A DNA stretch of 5,452 nucleotides from Clostridia bacterium (lineage in GTDB: Bacteria > Bacillota > Clostridia > Christensenellales > CAG-1252): the NCBI GenBank assembly GCA_017455385.1, contig JAFTBD010000054.1, positions 1 through 5,452 on the forward strand, read 5' to 3'. Below the pieces are notes generated by a model. It was not told where the DNA came from and ran no database searches. It worked only from the letters and a program-made list of their open reading frames with translations. The translations under genes were made by a program, and so were the position numbers. Of the stretch, positions 1 through 5,452 are shown in pieces (the first letter of the stretch is position 1; each line of letters begins with the position of its first letter).

Positions 1-24
1 CAAGCACGCCATATTTTTTTCGGC

Positions 25-1656
<1,632 letters not shown>

Positions 1657-1670
1657 ACTTCAATGCCTCC

Positions 1671-1958
1671 TTACTTTTCCACAACGGCGAGCACGTCGCT
1701 CTGACGGAGCACGGTGAGCTCTTCGCCGTCGATCTTGAAATCACTGCCGGCGTATTTGCTGTATAAAATGGTGTCGCCGACTTTCACCTGCATCTGGATC
1801 TCCTTGCCGTCCACGATGCCGCCGGGACCGACCGCGATGACTTCCGCCATCTGGGGCTTCTCCTTCGCGGAATCCGGAAGCACGATGCCGGACGCTGTGG
1901 TGAGCTTCTCTTCGACTTGCTTGATAACGATCCTATCGAATAAGGGTCTGATCTTCAT
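1671..1958 (-). CDS. groES: GroES (Hsp10) co-chaperonin
   Basis: GroES forms the heptameric lid that closes the GroEL folding chamber. From the ATG at 1958 it is 95 residues, the normal family length. It begins MKIRPLFDRIVIK, the conserved first beta strand. The mobile loop that binds GroEL is at about 16-32 and includes GIVLP at 24-28, followed by the EKPQMAEVIAVGPG strand and turn. The C-terminal part, with VGDTILYSKYAG and VLAVVE, is also typical. It is the first gene of the operon. The start is uncertain by two codons: an in-frame TTG at 1964 would add Met-Asp and sits 6 bases from the AGGAGG site, against 12 bases for the ATG. I chose the ATG because family members begin there. Expression is driven by the promoter at 2004-2033. 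Confidence 0.97.
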   Translation of the reverse strand: MKIRPLFDRIVIKQVEEKLTTASGIVLPDSAKEKPQMAEVIAVGPGGIVDGKEIQMQVKVGDTILYSKYAGSDFKIDGEELTVLRQSDVLAVVEK

Positions 1959-1970
1959 ATCCAATAGTTA

Positions 1971-1976
1971 CCTCCT
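1971..1976 (-). promoter_or_regulatory. groES ribosome binding site with ambiguous start choice
   Basis: A perfect AGGAGG lies 6 bases before a TTG codon (1962-1964) and 12 bases before the ATG (1956-1958). Spacing favours TTG, while codon strength and family conservation favour ATG. Just upstream, 1980-1994 is an A/T-only dyad (AAAAATA, one base, TATTTTT on either strand) that could form a weak hairpin in the short leader. It does not cover the AGGAGG. Confidence 0.75.
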
Positions 1977-2003
1977 CAAAAAAATAATATTTTTGCGACT
2001 ATG

Positions 2004-2033
2004 ATTATATCACTTGCCGCGAAATAGTGGCAA
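2004..2033 (-). promoter_or_regulatory. Sigma-A promoter of groES-groEL
   Basis: On the minus strand, TTGCCA (2033-2028) and TATAAT (2009-2004) are separated by 18 bases. The -10 is preceded by TGA, giving an extended -10 (TGn) element. The -35 matches consensus at five of six bases (TTGCCA against TTGACA). The expected transcript start is near 1997, leaving a leader of about 35-40 bases before groES. It is the best match to a promoter in the gap and is expected to be strong, as fits a chaperonin operon. Confidence 0.85.
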
Positions 2034-2034
2034 G
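2013..2034. promoter_or_regulatory. Inverted repeat over the groESL promoter, candidate operator
   Basis: CTTGCC and GGCAAG form a perfect 6-bp dyad separated by 10 bases. One arm contains most of the -35 box and the other lies in the -35/-10 spacer, so a protein bound here would block RNA polymerase. It does not resemble CIRCE (TTAGCACTC-N9-GAGTGCTAA), the HrcA operator usual for Firmicute groESL, nor the CtsR heptad repeat. Operator function is inferred from position only. Confidence 0.45.
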
Positions 2035-2071
2035 CAACTGGACGCATTTTTTATCCCCTATTGTCATTTTA

Positions 2072-2104
2072 GCACGATTATCGAAAGATGAGACTATTTC
2101 GTGC
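2072..2104. repeat. Inverted repeat GCACGA-N21-TCGTGC upstream of groESL
   Basis: GCACGA (2072-2077) and TCGTGC (2099-2104) are perfect 6-bp arms. The left arm sits in TTAGCACGA, which agrees with 7 of 9 bases of a CIRCE half-site, but the partner arm is 21 bases away instead of 9 and matches less well. Its right arm overlaps ACTATTTCG (2093-2101), which is itself the exact reverse complement of 2020-2028 inside the groESL promoter. The role is unknown: it could be an upstream regulator site, or chance. Confidence 0.3.
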
Positions 2105-2126
2105 CATTACATTTGCAGGCTCTGAG

Positions 2127-2145
2127 TTACTCCAATTTGGAGTAA
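2127..2145. promoter_or_regulatory. Perfect 19-bp palindrome, possible protein-binding site
   Basis: TTACTCCAATTTGGAGTAA is two perfect 9-bp arms around one central base. It adjoins the terminator at 2144-2190, sharing A/T bases with its T tract. A dyad with almost no loop is a poor RNA hairpin but a typical form for a dimeric repressor site. It lies about 118 bases upstream of the groESL -10, with no gene starting directly beside it, so its target is unclear. Confidence 0.45.
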
Positions 2146-2190
2146 AAAAAGAGTCGGAGGACGGCATTTCCCGTTCTCGGATACTCTTTT
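2144..2190 (-). terminator. Rho-independent terminator of the hydrolase gene, possibly bidirectional
   Basis: Reading the minus strand, the sequence begins 39 bases after the hydrolase stop. AAAAGAGT pairs with ACTCTTTT at the base of the stem. The stem continues through a 2-base bulge, a mismatch and a G-U pair to ACGG/CCGT, closing on a 6-base loop. Seven T follow (2150-2144). The plus strand also ends in TTTT (2187-2190), so it may work both ways. It separates the hydrolase from the groESL operon downstream. Confidence 0.85.
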
Positions 2191-2229
2191 GCGTCGAAAA
2201 ACTATTGCACTTGTTGAATATTAAACTTG

Positions 2230-3156
2230 TTAGGCTTCTTTGACCGTAACTCTCTTGATGAAGGCGAGGAAGTCGGCATAGACCTCGTCTTTATTGAGCT
2301 CATTCAGTATCTCGTGACGAGCATCGGGATAGAGCTTGATCGTGAGATCCTCAATGCCGCGAGACTTATACTCTTCATACAGCCTCGACACCATCGCGCC
2401 ATTGCTGCCCACAGGGTCCTTGTCTCCGCTCGCGACCATGATCGGAAGGGTCTTGGGAATGGACTCCAAAGCCTCCTCGGTGTAGACCGTTTTGAGACCG
2501 CAGAAGAAACTCTTCTGGAAGCCGATGGACATCGTATAAGCCGCGCCGCAGAACTCGTCGGCGATGTACTTTTTCACCACTTCGACGTCACGCGTCAGCC
2601 AGGCAAAAGGCTGATTCTCGCTCTTGAACTGCTTGTCATACGCGCCGAAAGACAGCTTCGCGATGAGATTCGCGGGCTTTTTCGGTCCGAAGAACAGTTC
2701 TTGGACCTTCGCGATAAACCTACCGAAAGCAACGAGACCGGTATTCATATAAGCGGAGCCGGAGAGGATCGCACCAACGATATTCTCGCCGTTACGCTCG
2801 ATATAAGCCTGCGTGAGGAAACTGCCGTAACTGTGTCCGAAAAGGACGACGGGGAGCTTATATTTCTTCTCCGCATAGTTCGTCAGAGCGATCATATCGG
2901 AGACGGTGTCATTATAGCTGTCACCCTCTACGATACCCCTATTGTCATATCCCGAAGTCTTCCCGTGACCGCGATGATCCTCGGCGATGACCATATATCC
3001 GTTTGCATTCAAAAATTTCGCGAAATCGTCATATCTTCCGCAATGCTCACCCATACCGTGAGCTATCTGAACGACAGCAATGGGATCAGCCACGTCATCC
3101 CAGAGATAACAAGCGATATCCGTGTTGTCGAAAGTACTCAAAGTAAACTCTTTCAT
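2230..3156 (-). CDS. Alpha/beta hydrolase, lysophospholipase/monoacylglycerol lipase-like (serine hydrolase)
   Basis: This is a predicted cytoplasmic serine hydrolase of 308 residues, the usual size for the PldB/monoacylglycerol lipase group (Hydrolase_4 family). HGMGEH at 33-38 is the oxyanion-hole segment, and EDHRGHGKT at 59-67 is the strand-4 motif typical of the group. GHSYG at 107-111 is the nucleophile elbow with Ser109. Asp247 in GDKDP and His281 in ARHEILNE complete the catalytic triad. A variable lid region lies at about 135-210. There is no signal peptide. The substrate is not readable from sequence: monoglycerides, lysophospholipids or other esters are all possible. The start is the ATG at 3156, with AGGAGG at 3163-3168 spaced 6 bases. 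An open frame extending to 3252 crosses the promoter and is not used. It is a single-gene unit, divergent from murG. Confidence 0.93.
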   Translation of the reverse strand: MKEFTLSTFDNTDIACYLWDDVADPIAVVQIAHGMGEHCGRYDDFAKFLNANGYMVIAEDHRGHGKTSGYDNRGIVEGDSYNDTVSDMIALTNYAEKKYKLPVVLFGHSYGSFLTQAYIERNGENIVGAILSGSAYMNTGLVAFGRFIAKVQELFFGPKKPANLIAKLSFGAYDKQFKSENQPFAWLTRDVEVVKKYIADEFCGAAYTMSIGFQKSFFCGLKTVYTEEALESIPKTLPIMVASGDKDPVGSNGAMVSRLYEEYKSRGIEDLTIKLYPDARHEILNELNKDEVYADFLAFIKRVTVKEA

Positions 3157-3204
3157 CGGTAACCTCCTGAATAAGATTATGAAAAAAAGTTTTTCATTAA
3201 TGAT

Positions 3205-3233
3205 ATTATACAATACTAATATAAAAAAATCAA
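3205..3233 (-). promoter_or_regulatory. Sigma-A promoter of the alpha/beta hydrolase gene
   Basis: On the minus strand TTGATT (3233-3228), 17 bases, then a perfect TATAAT (3210-3205). The expected transcript start is near 3198, about 40 bases before the ATG, with AGGAGG at 3163-3168 in the leader. It sits in a 136-base AT-rich gap shared with the divergent murG. I could not identify an equally convincing plus-strand promoter for murG there; TATACT at 3237-3242 is a possible -10 without a good -35. Confidence 0.75.
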
Positions 3234-3280
3234 GCATATACTTTAAATACATTAGAAATATATTTATTCTGCAGGAGGAA

Positions 3281-3285
3281 AGGAG
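3281..3285 (+). promoter_or_regulatory. murG ribosome binding site
   Basis: Two purine-rich sites lie in tandem: AGGAGG at 3273-3278 (14 bases from the ATG) and AGGAG at 3281-3285 (7 bases from it). The second has the correct spacing and fixes the start at 3293. The first may help ribosome loading or be redundant. They rule out the in-frame extension back to 3122, which would begin inside the divergent hydrolase gene. Confidence 0.8.
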
Positions 3286-3292
3286 AAATTAT

Positions 3293-4342
3293 ATGAATAT
3301 TGCTTTGACCGGAGGCGGCACCGCGGGTCACATCATGCCGAATATCGCTCTCGCGGAAGCACTCGGGAAATACTTCGAAAGGATCGTCTATCTCGGCTCC
3401 TCCGAGTCGATGGAAGAGGCGATCTGTAAAGAGCGAAATATTCCGTATTATCCGACGGAAACAAGGAAGTTTGTCCGCGGAAAGATATGGAAAAATCTTC
3501 TCCTTCCCGAAGCGCTGATCAGGGGCACGAAACAGGCGAAAAAGGTGCTGGCGGAAAAGGATGTGGATATCATCTTTTCAAAGGGCGGCTACGTCTCGAT
3601 GCCCGCCGTCCTCGCCGCACGCTCCCTCTCCCTTCCCGTCGTCTGTCACGAGAGCGATCGCACGCTCGGTCTCGCAAACAGAGTCACCGCGCATTTCGCC
3701 GCGCGCGTCTACACCGCTTTCCCGGGTACCTGCAAGAAGGGGATCGTGATGCCGACACCGATCCGCAGCAAGATCTTTCACGGCGAGAGGATGCACCTAT
3801 TCGAGAGTGCGAAACCCGTCGTCCTATTTATGGGAGGATCGCTCGGCGCGAAAGCCATCAATGACGCCCTCTCTTCTTCCCTCGCCGACCTCACCGCGAA
3901 ATACAACGTACTGCATATCGGCGGACGCGGCACCCTGCCGATGAAGACGACTTCCTACGTCTCCGTGCCCTATGCCGACGACATCGAAAATTACTTCGCC
4001 ACGGCGGACGTCATCGTCTCGAGAGGGGGTGCATCCACCCTCGGAGAGCTGACCGCGCTCGGAAAGAAAGTGCTCGTCATCCCCTTGCCGAAAGGCACGT
4101 CACGCGGCGACCAAGTGCTGAATGCCGCGTACTATCTCAAAGAGGGGCTCGTCTCCGTCTTGCCGCAGGAAAGTCTGACGACCGACAACCTTCTCGGCGC
4201 GATCGCGCGTATAATAAAGAAACACCTGCCCGCGCCCGCGTATGCAAGAGACACAGCCGAGATCCTCGCACGGGAACTCTACGACGTCGCGCTTACCTCC
4301 CGCGAGGAAAAAGAGAGAAAAGCCCTCATATCGAAAAAATAA
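3293..4342 (+). CDS. murG: MurG, undecaprenyl-PP-MurNAc-pentapeptide beta-N-acetylglucosaminyltransferase
   Basis: MurG is a membrane-associated GT-B glycosyltransferase on the cytoplasmic face that adds GlcNAc from UDP-GlcNAc to lipid I, giving lipid II for peptidoglycan. The 349-residue product has family length. The N-terminal glycine loop GGGTAGHIMPN (7-17) binds the lipid pyrophosphate; SKGGYVSMP is at 96-104. HESDRTLGLANR (119-130) is the 'HESD' variant, where the B. subtilis/E. coli type has HEQN. In the C-terminal donor domain, FMGGSLGAKAIN (179-190) is the third glycine loop. SRGGASTLGE (243-252, Glu252) and RGDQVLNA (271-278, Gln274 and Asn277) hold the UDP-GlcNAc contacts. There is no signal peptide. 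The gene stands alone, divergent from the hydrolase and away from mur/fts genes. It could be the sole murG or a second copy. The charged tail from about 335 is unremarkable. Confidence 0.95.
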   Translation: MNIALTGGGTAGHIMPNIALAEALGKYFERIVYLGSSESMEEAICKERNIPYYPTETRKFVRGKIWKNLLLPEALIRGTKQAKKVLAEKDVDIIFSKGGYVSMPAVLAARSLSLPVVCHESDRTLGLANRVTAHFAARVYTAFPGTCKKGIVMPTPIRSKIFHGERMHLFESAKPVVLFMGGSLGAKAINDALSSSLADLTAKYNVLHIGGRGTLPMKTTSYVSVPYADDIENYFATADVIVSRGGASTLGELTALGKKVLVIPLPKGTSRGDQVLNAAYYLKEGLVSVLPQESLTTDNLLGAIARIIKKHLPAPAYARDTAEILARELYDVALTSREEKERKALISKK

Positions 4343-4345
4343 AAA

Positions 4346-4401
4346 ATTTTTCTCGGATGGGACGAAAATCGACGCTTTTTTATGGGTCGGGCGAGAAAAA
4401 T
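4346..4401 (+). repeat. Long-loop inverted repeat just after murG
   Basis: ATTTTTCTCG (4346-4355) and CGAGAAAAAT (4392-4401) are perfect 10-bp arms separated by 36 bases. The repeat begins 4 bases after the murG stop. In RNA it would make a long-loop stem in the murG 3' end. It is not followed by a T tract, so it is not a standard terminator; it may protect or process the transcript end. A weaker A/T-only dyad (TTTTTGA/TCAAAAA) lies at 4407-4429. Confidence 0.4.
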
Positions 4402-4440
4402 CCTGATTTTTGAGACTATTTTTCAAAAAAAATGCAAAAT

Positions 4441-4463
4441 CGGTATTGACATACCGTTTTTTT
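4441..4463 (+). terminator. Short hairpin plus T tract: possible murG terminator, also an operator-like palindrome
   Basis: CGGTAT-TGAC-ATACCG (4441-4456) is a perfect 6-bp stem with a 4-base loop. It is followed directly by seven T (4457-4463) and preceded by AAAA, which could lengthen the stem past one T-T mismatch. It is 98 bases after murG and is the only hairpin with a T tract in this gap. The same bases contain the TTGACA of the next promoter, so the dyad may act instead, or also, as a repressor site. The stem is short, so termination may be partial. Confidence 0.5.
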
Positions 4464-4473
4464 ATGATAGAAT
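4446..4473 (+). promoter_or_regulatory. Extended -10 sigma-A promoter of glycerol dehydrogenase
   Basis: TTGACA (4446-4451, perfect consensus), 16 bases, then TAGAAT (4468-4473, five of six), with TGA just before it as an extended -10. The expected start is near 4480, giving a leader of about 65 bases. The -35 lies wholly inside the palindrome at 4441-4456, which suggests repression by a dimeric protein. Confidence 0.85.
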
Positions 4474-4480
4474 TTTAATA

Positions 4481-4518
4481 GCGGGTTTCCGCGAATACTC
4501 ACATTGCGGCCATCGCCG
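4481..4518 (+). promoter_or_regulatory. Small hairpins in the glycerol dehydrogenase leader
   Basis: The leader contains GCGG-GTTT-CCGC (4481-4492) and CGGC-CATC-GCCG (4507-4518). CCGC at 4489-4492 can instead pair with GCGG at 4506-4509, so the two hairpins and the middle pairing exclude each other. Stems are only 4 bp and I recognise no known riboswitch. The AAGGAG ribosome site (4532-4537) is not in any of these stems. Confidence 0.25.
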
Positions 4519-4544
4519 TAAAATTCATTGTAAGGAGATTAAAT

Positions 4545-5452
4545 ATGAGAAAAGCATTTATCTGCCCCACCAAGTACGTACAAGGCGAAGACGAATTGCT
4601 CAATTTGGGCTATTTCGTTAAAACGTTCGGAAAGAAAGCCCTTCTGATCGCCGACCCCTTTGCTTACGGTCTCGTCAAGGACAAGCTCGCCGCCACCGCG
4701 GAGAAGTATAAGATCGAGTTCGTGCTCGCGGGCGATGTTTTCAAAGGCGAGTGCAGCCGCACCGTCGTCTCGAAGCTTCAAGACGTCGCGAAAGCGAATA
4801 AATGTGCCTGTACCATCGGTCTCGGCGGCGGTAAAGCCATCGACACCAGTAAGTGCGTCGCGGCGGGCAACCCCCTCATCATCTGCCCCACCATCGCGGC
4901 GACCGACGCTCCCACCAGCCACAGCGCGGTCTTGTACACCGATGATCACGAGTTCGACGATTATGCTTATTTCCGTCAGAGCCCGAGCGTCGTTTTGATC
5001 GATCTCAACGTCATCGCGAATGCGCCCTCCCGCTTCCTCGTATCCGGTATGGGCGACGCGCTCAGCACCTATTTCGAGGCGCGTGCGAACGTCAAGAGCG
5101 TTTCCAACGTCAATGCGGGTCTCCCCTGCGGCGCGAACCGTGCGAAGGGCACCCTGCTCGGCTACGGCACCCACACCGCTTTCGCCCTCGCGGAGCTCTG
5201 TTATAAGAACCTCATCAGCGACGGCTACAAGGCGAAAGTCGCCTGCGACAATCACGCCGTCACTCAGGCATTCGAGAAGATCGTCGAGACGAATATCCTT
5301 CTCTCCGGTCTCGGATTCGAGTCGGGCGGTCTCGCCGCGGCACACGCGATCCATGACGGTATCACCATCATCCACGAGATCCATGCGAATAACTTCCACG
5401 GCGAAGTGGTCGCTTTCGGTACCATCTGCCAGTTGATCCTCGAGAACGCTCC
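4545..5452 (+). CDS. gldA: Glycerol dehydrogenase, iron/zinc-dependent family III alcohol dehydrogenase (3' end outside window)
   Basis: The predicted cytoplasmic enzyme oxidises glycerol to dihydroxyacetone with NAD+, or runs the reverse reaction. It starts at the ATG at 4545, with AAGGAG at 4532-4537 spaced 7 bases. The frame stays open to the window edge: 302 codons of an expected 370-385. GGGKAID at 94-100 is the NAD pyrophosphate loop. TDAPTS at 121-125 corresponds to the substrate-side TDAP motif. SGMGDAL at 167-173 holds the metal ligand Asp171. GLGFESGGLAAAHAIHDG at 255-272 holds His267, and FHGE at 284-287 holds His285; the 18-residue gap between the histidines matches the Geobacillus stearothermophilus enzyme (His256, His274). 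From Asp171 to His267 is 96 residues against 83 there, so about 13 extra residues lie near 195-208 (CGANRAKGTLLGYG). It appears to be monocistronic at its 5' end, with its own promoter. A related polyol dehydrogenase is the main alternative. Confidence 0.93.
   Translation, partial: MRKAFICPTKYVQGEDELLNLGYFVKTFGKKALLIADPFAYGLVKDKLAATAEKYKIEFVLAGDVFKGECSRTVVSKLQDVAKANKCACTIGLGGGKAIDTSKCVAAGNPLIICPTIAATDAPTSHSAVLYTDDHEFDDYAYFRQSPSVVLIDLNVIANAPSRFLVSGMGDALSTYFEARANVKSVSNVNAGLPCGANRAKGTLLGYGTHTAFALAELCYKNLISDGYKAKVACDNHAVTQAFEKIVETNILLSGLGFESGGLAAAHAIHDGITIIHEIHANNFHGEVVAFGTICQLILENA

Noticed and set aside
1..24. Terminator after groEL
   Set aside because: GCC and GGC flank an A-rich loop on the minus strand, but the stem is three bases and the window ends before any T tract could be seen.
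2012..2049. 12-codon minus-strand leader peptide frame starting ATGCGTCCA after AGGGG
   Set aside because: It lies upstream of the expected groESL transcript start and overlaps the promoter, so it would need an upstream promoter that I could not identify.
2089..2099. 11-base repeat TGAGACTATTT shared with 4411-4421
   Set aside because: A few 11-base matches are expected by chance in a window this size, and the flanks do not match.
2069..2107. CIRCE element before groES
   Set aside because: TTAGCACGA resembles one half-site (7 of 9), but the partner arm is 21 bases away instead of 9 and matches only 5 of 9. Kept only as an inverted repeat.
2227..3162. 311-codon open frame on the plus strand antisense to the whole hydrolase gene
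   Set aside because: It follows from the hydrolase's codon choice, which avoids TTA, CTA and TCA. It has no ribosome site and no recognisable domain, while the minus-strand frame has a full catalytic triad, promoter and terminator.
3157..3252. 32-residue hydrophobic N-terminal extension of the hydrolase resembling a signal or membrane segment
   Set aside because: It would be translated from sequence containing the TATAAT promoter and the AGGAGG site; the ATG at 3156 has ideal spacing and begins the conserved domain. The hydrophobicity comes from AT-rich intergenic DNA.
3122..3292. 57-residue N-terminal extension of murG
   Set aside because: It begins inside the divergent hydrolase gene and crosses the shared promoter region; AGGAG at 3281-3285 and the family N-terminus fix the start at 3293.
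4539..5399. 286-codon minus-strand open frame opposite gldA
   Set aside because: It is an antisense shadow with biased composition. The plus strand has a promoter, ribosome site and clear dehydrogenase motifs.

Overview
The window reads as ordinary chromosomal core DNA from a low-to-mid GC Firmicute, most likely an anaerobic Clostridia-type bacterium. The evidence is strong AGGAGG-type ribosome sites before every gene, sigma-A-like promoters in AT-rich gaps, a groES-groEL operon, and a MurG of the 'HESD' sequence type that I associate with Firmicutes. No genus can be named from the sequence alone. There is no sign of mobile elements, CRISPR, tRNA or rRNA.

Layout. 25-1958 (minus) is the groES-groEL chaperonin operon, complete. 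1959-2229 is its control region plus the terminator of the gene upstream; it is dense in dyad symmetry and has no canonical CIRCE operator. 2230-3156 (minus) is an alpha/beta hydrolase of the lysophospholipase/monoacylglycerol lipase group. 3157-3292 is a 136-base AT-rich divergent promoter region. 3293-4342 (plus) is murG, the lipid II-forming GlcNAc transferase, standing outside any cell-wall cluster. 4343-4544 is a 202-base gap in which a small hairpin with a T tract, a palindrome and a promoter occupy the same bases. 4545 to the window end (plus) is a glycerol dehydrogenase cut off by the window edge after 302 codons.

How the genes relate. GroES and GroEL act as one folding machine. The other three genes seem to be separate transcription units: the hydrolase has its own promoter and terminator, murG points the other way, and glycerol dehydrogenase has a near-consensus extended -10 promoter. 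A lipase that could release glycerol and a glycerol dehydrogenase lie within 1.4 kb, but on opposite strands with murG between them, so a shared pathway is only a guess. I found no undescribed multi-gene system. The parts most worth a second look are non-coding: the dyads before groES, the overlapping terminator/operator/promoter before the dehydrogenase, and an extra segment of about 13 residues in that dehydrogenase.
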